Of a stretch of 33,487 bases of DNA, positions 25,291 through 33,487 are shown in pieces. The translations under genes were made by a program, and so were the position numbers. Numbering within the stretch: the stretch's first letter is position 1; each line of letters begins with the position of its first letter. Origin of the DNA: an uncultured Bacilli bacterium (lineage in GTDB: Bacteria; Bacillota_I; Bacilli_A; RF39; UBA660). The notes below the pieces were generated by a model, which was given only the letters and a program-made list of their open reading frames with translations, had not been told where the DNA came from and did no database searches. The stretch spans positions 1-33,487 of the forward strand of contig CANQFF010000003.1 of the NCBI GenBank assembly GCA_947598345.1. Reading direction: 5' to 3'.

Positions 25291-27012
25291 CTAATTATCT
25301 TCTCCATCTTCTCCATTAACATCTGGAGTTTGTGGCTTTGTATTAGTAGCAATTGTTATTTTAAGTGTAGTCCCTGACTTAACTTCATCGCCAATCGCTC
25401 TAGACTGAAGCATTATATCTCCTTCGTTATAATTATTATCTTCTTCCACTATAAATTCACATTTAATTCCATTATCATCGCAAAACTGTTGAATAGAATC
25501 TCTAGTATATGTTCCATCTGTAAAATCAGGATATACAGTTACAAGAGTTACATATGTTAATTCAATAACACCACTTTGTTTTTGCAATCTTTCACCCTTT
25601 TTTACACTTTGTGCGACTATTGTATTTTCTTCTTTTTTATCTTCTTTTGTATATTTTTGAGGTGTTGCAACTACTCTTATTCCCATACCTTCAAGCTCAG
25701 CTTTAACAATGTCTAGTTTTTTACCAACATAATTATCAACTTCAATAGTATCCTCATATGATGAAACTGTAATTGTTACAGTATTTCCCTCTTTTATTTT
25801 TGACTGTGGTCTAGGGCTAACTTTCATAACAATATCCTCTTCATATTCTTTATCATAAGCATATTTAACGGAACATATTAAACCAGCATCCTCTATTTTT
25901 TTACAAGCCTTCTTTTCACTTAAACCCTCTAATCCATCTGGCACAGAAACATTTTTAGTCTTATTAGAACTAAATATAAGTATGAATATAAGTCCAATAA
26001 ATACAATACTTACGCAAACAACACCAACAATTTTTAAAGCAATATTTATTTTTTTATCTGATTTGTCGCTTACATCATCTTCTCCTAATTTATTTTTTAT
26101 TTCTCTCGATTCTAGTTTAGTAATAGTTTTAGTATCTTCTATATTATGTTCAGGATATTTATAAACTAGTCTTTTTTCTTCGAATCTTAATGGATCTAAA
26201 CAAGTTTTTAAATCCTCATGCATCTCTGATACAGAATCATATCTATTTTTAGGATTTTTAGCGCAAGCTTTTAAAATAATATTTTCAACACTTTGAGGTA
26301 TTGAAGAATTAATTTCACATACGCTTGGAATTGGATCTTTCATATGTTTTATAGCTATTTCAACAGCATTTTCACCTTTAAAAGGAAGTTTACCAGTTAA
26401 TAATTCATACATTAATATTCCAAGTGAATATATATCACTTTTAATAGTAGAGCCACTACCACTTGCCTGTTCTGGAGGTAAATAATGTACACTTCCCATT
26501 ACAGAATTTGTTTGTGTAAGTTCATTACTATTTATAGCCATAGCGATACCAAAGTCAGTTATTTTAACTCTTCCGTCTTCCAAAATCATAACATTTTGTG
26601 GCTTTATATCTCTATGAATGATGTAACTGTCGTGTGCACATGCTATTCCACTTGTTAATTGTAACATTATGTCCAAGGCTTCATTTAAATTTAAAGCTCC
26701 TCGCTTCTTTATTAAACTTTTTAAAGTTTTACCATCTACATATTCCATTACAATAAAATATTTACCATTATCTTCACCAACATCATACATTTCAACTATG
26801 TTAGGATGTCTAAGTGTACTTGCAGAATTAGCTTCCCTTTGAAATCTTCTTACAAATTTTTCATCATCAGCAAGATCCCCTCTTAAAATTTTTACAGCTA
26901 CTTCTCTTTCTAAAATAGTGTCCCAAGCCAAATAGACATTAGCCATTCCACCTTCACCAATAGATCTAATAATCCTATAACGATTATCAATAAGTTCTCC
27001 CTTAATTACCAT
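25291..27012 (-). CDS. prkC: PASTA-domain Ser/Thr protein kinase
   Basis: A 573-residue membrane kinase that senses muropeptides or lipid II and phosphorylates division, translation and wall proteins. The cytoplasmic kinase domain (about 10-270) has GEGGMANVY, AVKIL, HRDIKPQN and DFGIA. A juxtamembrane segment, one membrane helix (about 327-350) and three extracellular PASTA repeats (about 355-560) follow, ending in an acidic tail. It overlaps prpC by 11 bp; together they form the kinase-phosphatase switch. RsgA is among the substrates reported in other Bacillota. Confidence 0.95.
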   Translation of the reverse strand: MVIKGELIDNRYRIIRSIGEGGMANVYLAWDTILEREVAVKILRGDLADDEKFVRRFQREANSASTLRHPNIVEMYDVGEDNGKYFIVMEYVDGKTLKSLIKKRGALNLNEALDIMLQLTSGIACAHDSYIIHRDIKPQNVMILEDGRVKITDFGIAMAINSNELTQTNSVMGSVHYLPPEQASGSGSTIKSDIYSLGILMYELLTGKLPFKGENAVEIAIKHMKDPIPSVCEINSSIPQSVENIILKACAKNPKNRYDSVSEMHEDLKTCLDPLRFEEKRLVYKYPEHNIEDTKTITKLESREIKNKLGEDDVSDKSDKKINIALKIVGVVCVSIVFIGLIFILIFSSNKTKNVSVPDGLEGLSEKKACKKIEDAGLICSVKYAYDKEYEEDIVMKVSPRPQSKIKEGNTVTITVSSYEDTIEVDNYVGKKLDIVKAELEGMGIRVVATPQKYTKEDKKEENTIVAQSVKKGERLQKQSGVIELTYVTLVTVYPDFTDGTYTRDSIQQFCDDNGIKCEFIVEEDNNYNEGDIMLQSRAIGDEVKSGTTLKITIATNTKPQTPDVNGEDGEDN

Positions 27013-27745
27013 GATTTTCCTCCTTAATTAAACAAGCTATTGATATATTATCATTACCCCCGCGATTATTTGCTTTAAACACTAACTTTTCCAATTTTTC
27101 TTTTAGTGTACTACTTTCATTTAATACTTTGGCTATTTGATTATCATCTAGCATATTTGTAAGTCCATCACTACATAAAAATATACCATCTACATTTAGT
27201 TCTACATTAAAAATATCCATTTCTACATTAGTACTAGAACCAAGTGCCTTCATAAGAACATTCTTCTTAGGATGATTCTTTGCCTCTTCTTCTGTTAATT
27301 CTCCACTTTTAACTAATAAGTTAACTAAAGTATGATCAATTGTTATTTTATGTAATTTCTTATTTTTATATATATATCCTGATGAATCTCCGATATTTCC
27401 AATCAATAAAAATGAAGGTGTTAATACAGATAATACTATTGTTGTTCCCATACCAAGGCTTTCTGGATGTTCCGTAACATACTTAAAAATTGCAACATTT
27501 GCTTCACTTACAGTACCTTGTATCCAATTAATAGCATCTTCTTGATTACCAATACTACTGATATTTTTAAATCTATCACATATTAATTCAAGTGCGATTG
27601 AAGAAGCAATCTCTCCATCTTTATGACCACCCATTCCATCTGCTACTATTAACAATTTCTCTCCTGCATTATTTTCGCATATACATACACTATCTTCATT
27701 TCTCTCTCTTACCTTGCCTGGATCTGTTATGTAATAATAATCCAT
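27002..27745 (-). CDS. prpC: PP2C-type protein phosphatase
   Basis: A 247-residue metal-dependent phosphatase that reverses PrkC phosphorylation. Signatures: RERNEDSV, ADGMGGHKDGE, GMGTTIV, IGDSSGYIY, CSDGLTNML and GGNDNISIA, which supply the metal-binding Asp residues. The start at 27745 (MDYYYITDPG) is chosen because GGAGGG precedes it and it follows the rlmN stop by 1 bp. The longer in-frame reading would lie within rlmN. Confidence 0.95.
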   Translation of the reverse strand: MDYYYITDPGKVRERNEDSVCICENNAGEKLLIVADGMGGHKDGEIASSIALELICDRFKNISSIGNQEDAINWIQGTVSEANVAIFKYVTEHPESLGMGTTIVLSVLTPSFLLIGNIGDSSGYIYKNKKLHKITIDHTLVNLLVKSGELTEEEAKNHPKKNVLMKALGSSTNVEMDIFNVELNVDGIFLCSDGLTNMLDDNQIAKVLNESSTLKEKLEKLVFKANNRGGNDNISIACLIKEENHGN

Positions 27746-27746
27746 A

Positions 27747-28769
27747 CTATCCCTCCTCATAATGTGAACGAAGTTGTCCACAGGCAGCATTAACCTTACT
27801 TCCAAATTCTCTTCTTATAGTTACACCTATATTATTCTTTTTCAATATATCGTAAAACTTTAATATCGATTCTTTGTCACTTTTTTTATATTCTATATGA
27901 CTAGTTTCATTGTAAGGTATTAAATTTACATAGCAGTTTAACCCTTTTAACAAATCACATAGTTCTAATGCACATTTTTTTGTATCATTTATACCCTTAA
28001 GTAATATATATTCAAATGTTACTCTTCTATTAGTTTTAGCTATATATTCCTTTACAGAAGCCATAATATCTTCTATTTTATAAACTTTATTTATATTCAT
28101 GATACTATTTCTTAATTCATTATTTGGTGCGTGCAAACTTATAGCTAAATTAACTTGTTTATCGTAATTAGAAAATTCTTTTATTTTAGGAACAATTCCA
28201 CAAGTAGAAACCGTAATATGCCTTGAACCTATATCTAAACCTTTACCAGAATTAACTATATCTATAAATTTAATAACATTATCATAGTTATCAAATGGTT
28301 CACCTATTCCCATTAAAACTATATGAGAAATTCTTTGTCCAATATCTTCTTCAACCAAAAGGATTTGTGTCACCATTTCATATACTTCTAAATTTCTAAC
28401 TTTTTTTAGTCTGCCACTTTCACAAAACTTACATCCCATATTGCATCCTACTTGAGTTGAAATACATATACTAGTTCCATAATCATGATACATAACAACT
28501 GCTTCTACTTTTTCATCATCTTTTAGGTTAAATAAATATTTTTTTACATCGGTATCTTCCTGTTTTTTTATTATTGACAACTTTTCAAAATAAAAATTTT
28601 CATTAAGATCTTTAATTGTTTGCTTCGAAACATTTCTCATTTCATCAAAACTTTTTATTCTTTTTTTATACACCCAATCAAATACCTGAACTGCTTTAAA
28701 TTTTTTATCATTTTTATCAATAAAATATTTTTCTAATTCTTCAAAAGTAACATTATATATATTTTGCAT
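27747..28769 (-). CDS. rlmN: Radical SAM rRNA methyltransferase RlmN
   Basis: A 340-residue enzyme that methylates C2 of A2503 in 23S rRNA (and A37 of some tRNAs). The radical SAM motif is C-x3-C-x2-C (CNMGCKFC). MGIGEPFDNYDN, HITVSTCGIVP and the C-terminal catalytic Cys in NAACGQLR follow. The segment after the cluster (ESGRLKKVRNL) differs from the usual AS-x-x-G form, but all catalytic residues remain. Cfr is less likely given the operon context. First gene of rlmN-prpC-prkC-rsgA-rpe-bsh. Confidence 0.92.
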   Translation of the reverse strand: MQNIYNVTFEELEKYFIDKNDKKFKAVQVFDWVYKKRIKSFDEMRNVSKQTIKDLNENFYFEKLSIIKKQEDTDVKKYLFNLKDDEKVEAVVMYHDYGTSICISTQVGCNMGCKFCESGRLKKVRNLEVYEMVTQILLVEEDIGQRISHIVLMGIGEPFDNYDNVIKFIDIVNSGKGLDIGSRHITVSTCGIVPKIKEFSNYDKQVNLAISLHAPNNELRNSIMNINKVYKIEDIMASVKEYIAKTNRRVTFEYILLKGINDTKKCALELCDLLKGLNCYVNLIPYNETSHIEYKKSDKESILKFYDILKKNNIGVTIRREFGSKVNAACGQLRSHYEEG

Positions 28770-28785
28770 ATTTACACCTATATCA

Positions 28786-28794
28786 ATTATACCA
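28786..28794 (-). promoter_or_regulatory. Extended -10 promoter of rlmN operon
   Basis: TGG-TATAAT on the minus strand, 17 bases before the rlmN ATG. No good -35 box is visible 17 bp upstream, so the extended -10 probably carries recognition. Confidence 0.55.
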
Positions 28795-28856
28795 AAATAA
28801 GTAAAAAAAAAATAGGAAATTGTTATAAATTTATAATTTAATTTAAATAAAAATGT

Positions 28857-28878
28857 AAAAAAGACTAGTTAACTAGCC
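28857..28878 (-). terminator. Terminator of SDR2-vanZ-SDR1 unit
   Basis: A 6-bp stem GGCTAG/CTAGTC with one G:U pair and a TTAA loop, then six T on the minus strand. It touches the stop codon. Confidence 0.7.
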
Positions 28879-29798
28879 TATCCCATTACTTGACCACCAT
28901 TGTTATGTATAACTTGACCTGTCATATAACTAGAATCATCAGAAGCTAAAAATACGAATGTAGAAGCTAATTCATATGGCATAGCGCCTCTAGCCATTGC
29001 AGCATCAGCACCTAAAGATGGTATCTTTTCCTTTACCCAACACGCTGGTTGTAATGGTGTCCAAAAAAATCCAGGTGCGATAGCATTTACTCTTATATTT
29101 TTTAAAGCTAAATTTCTAGCTAATGCCCTAGTAAACCCAACAATTGCGCCTTTTGTTGTAACATAATCTATTAATTGAGGATCTCCATAAAATGCAGTAA
29201 CAGAAGATAAATTAATAATAGAATCCCCTGAATTTAAATACGGTAATACTTCCTTTGTCAAATAAAACATGCCATATACATTAACTTTCATAGTCCAATC
29301 GAATTGTTCATCGCAAATATTTTCTAAACAATCTTGTTGATATTGTACACCAGCATTATTAACCAATATATTTATCTTTCCATATTTGCTTAAAGTTTCG
29401 TTTACAATTTGTTTACAAAAATCTCTATCAGTTATATCACCTGATAATAATAAACATTCTCCTCCTAAAGATTCAATATATTCCTTTGTTTCATAAGCAT
29501 CAATGTGCTCATTATAATAAGGTATAACAACTTTTGCTCCTTCTTTAACAAACGCTATAGCAGCAGCACGACCAAGTCCGCTATCCCCACCAGTTATTAT
29601 AGCTACTTTGTCTTTTAATTTACCAGAACCTATATAATTTGGATTATCAAAGATTGGCCTAGGATTCATAATATATTCAAGCCCTGGTTGTTCTATTTGG
29701 GATTGCTCAGGAGCAAGTATTTGGTATTCCGTACTTTGAATCCCCAAAGGATTATAGTAATTATAAAATTTATTACCAAATTTATAATCGTAATTCAA
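28878..29798 (-). CDS. Short-chain dehydrogenase, stress-protein-39 type
   Basis: A 306-residue NAD(P)-dependent oxidoreductase with the long (about 55-residue) N-terminal extension typical of the YhdF/YghA subfamily. Motifs: TGGDSGLGRA (cofactor loop), NNAGVQY, LSSV (catalytic Ser), YVTTK (Tyr and Lys), and the C-terminal SYMTGQVIHNNGG. Substrate unknown; subfamily members are often stress-induced. The start is TTG at 29798 with GGAGGGTG upstream. It follows the vanZ-like gene by 45 bp with no convincing promoter of its own. Confidence 0.85.
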   Translation of the reverse strand: MNYDYKFGNKFYNYYNPLGIQSTEYQILAPEQSQIEQPGLEYIMNPRPIFDNPNYIGSGKLKDKVAIITGGDSGLGRAAAIAFVKEGAKVVIPYYNEHIDAYETKEYIESLGGECLLLSGDITDRDFCKQIVNETLSKYGKINILVNNAGVQYQQDCLENICDEQFDWTMKVNVYGMFYLTKEVLPYLNSGDSIINLSSVTAFYGDPQLIDYVTTKGAIVGFTRALARNLALKNIRVNAIAPGFFWTPLQPACWVKEKIPSLGADAAMARGAMPYELASTFVFLASDDSSYMTGQVIHNNGGQVMG

Positions 29799-29843
29799 AA
29801 TTTCACCCTCCGTTAATAATATATGATATTTATACTAGGAAGG

Positions 29844-30662
29844 TTATATATATAAATATTTTATAGTTATCATAATACTATCTATTAAAAAATAAATAGG
29901 TATTATAAGGGTTGAAGCAAATAAAATATATTTTAACTTAATATTTAAATTAAAATCTTTATAAAATAATTTTTTAATTTTATCTATTATATTAAATCTA
30001 GTTATTAAAAAAGTAAATACAATAGACCCACCAATATTAAGTATAATATCATCAATATCAAAAGAACCAGTACCAGAATAAGTTTGTAGTAGTTCGATTA
30101 AAAATATAGTTGGAAATAATATCTTTAATTGATTTAATATTTTCTTATATTTACCTTCTTTAAGCATAAGTAAAAACGATAGTGGTATAAGCATTATTGA
30201 ATTACCACCTAAATGATATAATCTAGTTTTAAATGTTACTCGATGCGTTATATATCTATTTATACTATCAAAAGGAATTATATTATTGAATATAGTAAAA
30301 TTTTTAAAATTACTAAAATCAAAATCTATATCTCCCCTATATATGAACATAGTAATACTTATAAGTAGTATTAAATATAAAATTATGTGATATTTAATGT
30401 TATTATTATAAACTTTTTCTTTATTTTCTATTAATCCATAAATATATAAAAGAATAGATAATGAAACTATTATTAAAATTGTTTTAATTTGAGACATATG
30501 GTACCTGTACCATCCACCTTCTAAGAAAACAAATAGATATGTTATTAAACTTAATATTAAAATTATATTTTTTAATGTTTCTAATGAATACAATTCCTTT
30601 TTTATAAACTTATAAAATAAATATATTAATAAAGACAATACTAATAATACTATATGTGACAT
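29844..30662 (-). CDS. VanZ-family membrane protein
   Basis: A 272-residue polytopic membrane protein. The VanZ-like core spans about residues 115-220: NIIPFDSI, then GNSIMLIPLSFLL, ELLQTYSGTGSFDIDDIILN and GG. It has more helices before and after the core than minimal VanZ. VanZ itself gives low-level teicoplanin resistance, but most family members have no known role. ATG follows AAGGAG. It is embedded between two short-chain dehydrogenases, 22 bp after the first. Confidence 0.8.
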   Translation of the reverse strand: MSHIVLLVLSLLIYLFYKFIKKELYSLETLKNIILILSLITYLFVFLEGGWYRYHMSQIKTILIIVSLSILLYIYGLIENKEKVYNNNIKYHIILYLILLISITMFIYRGDIDFDFSNFKNFTIFNNIIPFDSINRYITHRVTFKTRLYHLGGNSIMLIPLSFLLMLKEGKYKKILNQLKILFPTIFLIELLQTYSGTGSFDIDDIILNIGGSIVFTFLITRFNIIDKIKKLFYKDFNLNIKLKYILFASTLIIPIYFLIDSIMITIKYLYI

Positions 30663-30684
30663 TTAAAATCTCCTTATATTTTTT

Positions 30685-31428
30685 TTAATTGCTAGCAGCA
30701 CCATCAACTTGTAATATAACTCCTGTTATGTAACTAGCCATATCACTAGCTAAAAATAAGAATGCATTTGCTACATCTCTTGGTTCACCTATTCTACCTA
30801 ATGGAATTTTCTTTATAAGAGGTTCTATAATTTCTTTTGGAAGTGAAGATATCATATCTGTATTTATAATTCCAGGAGCAACTGCATTTACTCTTATATT
30901 AAATGGTGAAAGCTCACGAGCTAAAGATTTAGTTATTCCATTTACAGCAAATTTACTTGCAGGATATCCAACACCAGATGGTTGACCATAAATACTTACC
31001 ATTGAGCTTGTATTTAAAATAACTCCAAATTTTTGTCTCTTCATATATGGAACTACTGATTTTGATGTATTAAATATGGCATTTACATTTAAATTCATAA
31101 TATCTTCAAAATCTTTTTGTGTCGTATCTTCTATTTTTTTATTTGCAGATATACCTGCATTATTCACAAGTACATCAATACGACCATATTCATCATAAAT
31201 TTTCTTAATAACTTCATCAACACTATTAAAATCCATTAAATTTGGATAATATCCTTTGACCTTTAATCCTTCATCTTCTAGAACTTTCAAAGCTTTATCA
31301 ACAGTTTCTTTTCTAGAACCAAATAAAACTACTTTAGCTCCATTTTCACTAAAGATTTTAACTATTTCCAAGCCTATACCTCTAGTTCCACCAGTAACTA
31401 TTACAACTTTATTTTTAAAATCAAACAT
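30685..31428 (-). CDS. Short-chain dehydrogenase, FabG-like
   Basis: A 247-residue SDR oxidoreductase. Motifs: TGGTRGIG (cofactor loop), NNAGIS, NTSSMVS (catalytic Ser), GYPASK (Tyr and Lys), VNAVAPG and SYITGVILQVDGG-like end. Its size and spacing match 3-oxoacyl-ACP reductase or a sugar/alcohol dehydrogenase. There is no fatty-acid gene nearby, so FabG is not assigned. It has its own promoter and starts the SDR2-vanZ-SDR1 unit. Confidence 0.9.
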   Translation of the reverse strand: MFDFKNKVVIVTGGTRGIGLEIVKIFSENGAKVVLFGSRKETVDKALKVLEDEGLKVKGYYPNLMDFNSVDEVIKKIYDEYGRIDVLVNNAGISANKKIEDTTQKDFEDIMNLNVNAIFNTSKSVVPYMKRQKFGVILNTSSMVSIYGQPSGVGYPASKFAVNGITKSLARELSPFNIRVNAVAPGIINTDMISSLPKEIIEPLIKKIPLGRIGEPRDVANAFLFLASDMASYITGVILQVDGAASN

Positions 31429-31454
31429 ATATTACCTCTTTTCTACTTTATATT

Positions 31455-31483
31455 ATTATACAACATATATATAATTAATACAA
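31455..31483 (-). promoter_or_regulatory. Promoter of FabG-like SDR unit
   Basis: TTGTAT (31478-31483), a 17 bp spacer, then perfect TATAAT (31455-31460). It begins in the T-run of the upstream terminator. Confidence 0.65.
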
Positions 31484-31508
31484 AAAAAATTCACTAAACA
31501 TAGTGAAT
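31482..31508 (-). terminator. Terminator of DUF362 gene
   Basis: A perfect 8-bp stem ATTCACTA/TAGTGAAT with a 4-nt loop, then T8 on the minus strand, a few bases after the stop codon. Confidence 0.85.
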
Positions 31509-31513
31509 AATTA

Positions 31514-32386
31514 TTATATTTCTATTAATTCATATTCCTTTGTACCAAAACCTAAATCACAGGCGGCATCAATTGTATGAAGTCCATTTCTAGAATTAAT
31601 TCTTTCTAATAAATGATCTTTTCCTGGATCATTAGAAGATTTTACTAAATCAATACATGCTTGATCGATTGCAATAGGATCTAAACTAGCTAGGATACCT
31701 ATATCTTCCATACAAGGATCTTCAGCAACATTGCAACAATCACAGTCTACAGACATATTACACATTACATTGATATATGCTATATTACCATCAAAATATT
31801 CTACAACACTAGATGCAGCATCCGCCATAGACTCTAAGAAACTATTTTGATCTTGTTGAAACATATCTTCAAAAGTTCCATCATTTCCACAACAGTGAAT
31901 ATATCTTTTTCCATGTGAAGAAGCAACACCGATAGATAGTTGTTTTAAAGCTCCTCCATAACCACCCATAGGATGTCCTTTAAAATGTGATAAAACTAAC
32001 ATTGAATCATAATTACTCAAATTTTTACCAACATAATTTTTCTTTATGACTTTACCATTTGGTATTTCAAGAATCATATCACTTTCGCTATCCATTATAT
32101 CTACATTAAAATATTTACTCCATTCGTGTTCTTCCATTAACTGTTTATGTTTTTCTGTTGTATCCCTCGCACCATCATATGCTGTATTACACTCAACTAC
32201 TGTACCATTAACATATTCAATTATTGGTTTCATAAACTCAGGCTTTAAATAATTTTGATTTCCTCTTTCACCTGAATGAACTTTAACTGCAACTTTACCA
32301 TCCAAATCCTTATTCAATTTTTTAAACACATTAATAACATTTTCTGGTGTTATTTGCCTAGTAAAATAAACCTTAGCTTTTTCCAT
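31514..32386 (-). CDS. DUF362 protein
   Basis: A 290-residue member of the DUF362 family, function unknown. It shows KVHSGERGNQNYL, LSHFKGHPMGGYGGALKQLSI and RYIHCC. A cysteine cluster follows in NMSVDCDCCNVAEDPC, and DIGILASLDPIAIDQACIDL completes the family core. The C-terminal ferredoxin domain of longer relatives is absent. The cysteine spacing suggests an Fe-S cluster or metal site, which is inference. ATG has AGGAGAG upstream. Single-gene unit with its own promoter and terminator. Confidence 0.85.
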   Translation of the reverse strand: MEKAKVYFTRQITPENVINVFKKLNKDLDGKVAVKVHSGERGNQNYLKPEFMKPIIEYVNGTVVECNTAYDGARDTTEKHKQLMEEHEWSKYFNVDIMDSESDMILEIPNGKVIKKNYVGKNLSNYDSMLVLSHFKGHPMGGYGGALKQLSIGVASSHGKRYIHCCGNDGTFEDMFQQDQNSFLESMADAASSVVEYFDGNIAYINVMCNMSVDCDCCNVAEDPCMEDIGILASLDPIAIDQACIDLVKSSNDPGKDHLLERINSRNGLHTIDAACDLGFGTKEYELIEI

Positions 32387-32405
32387 TTTTCTCTCCTCCT
32401 ATATT

Positions 32406-32435
32406 ATTATATCAAATTAAGTTCATAAAAAACAA
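32406..32435 (-). promoter_or_regulatory. Promoter of DUF362 gene
   Basis: TTGTTT (32430-32435), an 18 bp spacer, then perfect TATAAT (32406-32411), about 20 bases before the ATG. Confidence 0.6.
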
Positions 32436-32438
32436 TAA

Positions 32439-32825
32439 TTAATCCCATTCTTTAAATGAATGTAAAATGTCACCAGTTGTAGCATCTATATAAAATTCAT
32501 ATTCATAGTAGTCGTATTTAAAGTCTATTTCATAAACTGCAGTACCATATTTATTTTCTAGTTCTACGCCATAATCATGAATATCAGTTTTATTAATTTT
32601 TAAACTATCAAGTGCGATTTGTAACGCTGAGTCACTAGATATATAATTTTTATTTTCTGGTGTAGTACTACCATTTTGATTATTTTCTATATGATTATTA
32701 TTTTCATATCTATCATCATTAAATTCATCATTATATTCATTTTTTAAATATAAAAATAAACACATAAAAGATAATAGAACTACAATAACAATTAAAACTA
32801 TAATAATTATATTTTTATTTTTCAA
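32439..32825 (-). CDS. Membrane-anchored PepSY-domain protein
   Basis: A 128-residue protein with an N-terminal membrane helix (about 5-27), an Asn/Asp/Glu-rich linker (28-62) and one PepSY domain (about 63-128; SSDSALQIALDSLKI, then YEFYIDATTGDILH). It should face outward. PepSY domains are thought to inhibit or bind peptidases. The start is TTG at 32825 after GGTGGTGAT. It follows the GNAT gene by 15 bp, likely in the same transcript. No clear terminator follows. Confidence 0.8.
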   Translation of the reverse strand: MKNKNIIIIVLIVIVVLLSFMCLFLYLKNEYNDEFNDDRYENNNHIENNQNGSTTPENKNYISSDSALQIALDSLKINKTDIHDYGVELENKYGTAVYEIDFKYDYYEYEFYIDATTGDILHSFKEWD

Positions 32826-32840
32826 TTAAATCACCACCAA

Positions 32841-33374
32841 TCATAAATTATTATTATCTAAATATATAATATAACTTGAACTTATACCTTCGCTTGTTGC
32901 ATAATTTTCAATATCAACTATTCCACCATTTTTTATAATAGCTTTTTTAGATGGGATATTATTATTATCACAATTAACCCTAATTTTATCAAAACCAAGT
33001 TCTTTTGCTTTTTTTAATCCTAAATTAAGAATAATATTCCCATAACCTTTACCCCTATAATCCTTTCTTATTTTATAAAATATCTGACTCCCATAATTTA
33101 TCCAATAATCGTTCATAGTTGTTCTAATACCTATTTCTCCAATTGGTTTACTATTAACAAACAAAATATATCTACTTACAGTTGTATTTAACTGTTTATT
33201 TATAACTTTTTCTTCATTTATATAATCTTTTAAAATTTTTTCAAAGGTTTTAAAATCTAAACCATTTAATTTATTTATGGTCCCTAATTCCTTTTTAGGT
33301 ATATTTTGATACATATCATATAATTCTTTAGTATCACAATCATTTAATTTTACTAATTTTATTTCACTATTCAT
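32841..33374 (-). CDS. GNAT-family N-acetyltransferase
   Basis: A 177-residue acetyltransferase. The acetyl-CoA loop is RKDYRGKGYGNIIL (R/Q-x-x-G-x-G/A), preceded by GEIGIR and followed by IRVNCDNNNIPSKKAIIKNGG, typical of the RimJ/RimL-like branch. Substrate unknown. The ATG lies 4 bp after the stop of a short upstream frame, suggesting coupling, with only a weak AGGG site. Confidence 0.85.
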   Translation of the reverse strand: MNSEIKLVKLNDCDTKELYDMYQNIPKKELGTINKLNGLDFKTFEKILKDYINEEKVINKQLNTTVSRYILFVNSKPIGEIGIRTTMNDYWINYGSQIFYKIRKDYRGKGYGNIILNLGLKKAKELGFDKIRVNCDNNNIPSKKAIIKNGGIVDIENYATSEGISSSYIIYLDNNNL

Positions 33375-33378
33375 ATAA

Positions 33379-33486
33379 TTATAACCCTAAATATTTATTA
33401 ATAATGTTTACAATCCTATTATATTCATTTAATAACTCACTATAGTGTTCTAAAATATAATCAGAGTTGTTTTCTTTTGATTTCAT
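33379..33486 (-). CDS. Small ORF or 3' end of a gene cut by the window edge
   Basis: A 35-codon frame from an ATG at 33486 to a TAA, starting MKSKENNSDYILEH and ending NKYLGL, charged and probably helical. Only one base remains to the right, so the ATG may be internal to a longer gene. It ends 4 bp before the GNAT start codon, as expected for an operon neighbour. Confidence 0.4.
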   Translation of the reverse strand: MKSKENNSDYILEHYSELLNEYNRIVNIINKYLGL

Positions 33487-33487
33487 C

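Noticed and set aside
27747..28769. Cfr-type resistance methyltransferase instead of RlmN.
   Set aside because: The gene opens the conserved rlmN-prpC-prkC operon and no resistance or mobile context is present.

Overview
The window comes from a very AT-rich, low-GC Gram-positive bacterium (phylum Bacillota, probably class Bacilli) that uses the standard bacterial code: TGA is a stop and Trp is read from TGG. The gene neighbourhoods are Bacillus-like (spoIVFA-spoIVFB-rplU-prp-rpmA; rodZ-pgsA; gpsB-rnpB; recU-ponA facing dnaD-nth; rlmN-prpC-prkC-rsgA-rpe). A conjugated bile salt hydrolase points to a vertebrate gut resident. Genes are tightly packed, with many 1-25 base gaps or overlaps, and terminator stems often include the stop codon, as in a streamlined genome. 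An uncultured gut Bacilli or Erysipelotrichia-type lineage is an inference. No tRNA, CRISPR array, insertion sequence or prophage was seen.

Layout from left to right; everything is on the minus strand except recU-ponA. 1-2.6 kb: a PLP aminotransferase translationally coupled to a DcsG-like ATP-grasp ligase. 2.65-9.7 kb: the addB-addA recombination nuclease operon, with a leucine-rich-repeat gene inserted between the two subunits. 9.8-12.1 kb: rpmA, prp and rplU behind an L21-leader-like RNA, preceded by spoIVFB and spoIVFA. 12.1-13.6 kb: pyruvate kinase. 13.8-14.5 kb: a secreted TasA/CalY-like surface protein. 14.6-16.6 kb: pgsA, rodZ-like gene, RNase P RNA, gpsB and a 31-residue small ORF. 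16.7-20.2 kb: recU-ponA on the plus strand. 20.2-22.8 kb: nth, dnaD and tig. 22.8-28.8 kb: bsh at the end of the rlmN-prpC-prkC-rsgA-rpe operon. 28.9-33.5 kb: two short-chain dehydrogenases around a VanZ-like membrane protein, a DUF362 protein, a PepSY protein, a GNAT acetyltransferase and a small or partial ORF.

The most striking signal is the promoter of the surface protein. A consensus -35 (TTGACA) and a consensus extended -10 (TGC-TATAAT) are separated by a spacer containing an uninterrupted run of 11 G. As sequenced the spacer is 20 bp; losing 2-3 G would restore 17-18 bp. This is the architecture of a slipped-strand phase-variable promoter, known from Neisseria porA, here driving a putative surface or fibre protein. 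Secondary points of interest are the LRR gene inside addAB, a two-gene aminotransferase/ATP-grasp operon with a dyad over its promoter, bile salt hydrolase attached to a core signalling operon, RNase P RNA abutting rodZ without a terminator, and a PBP1 with an extra membrane hairpin and a lysine-rich loop.
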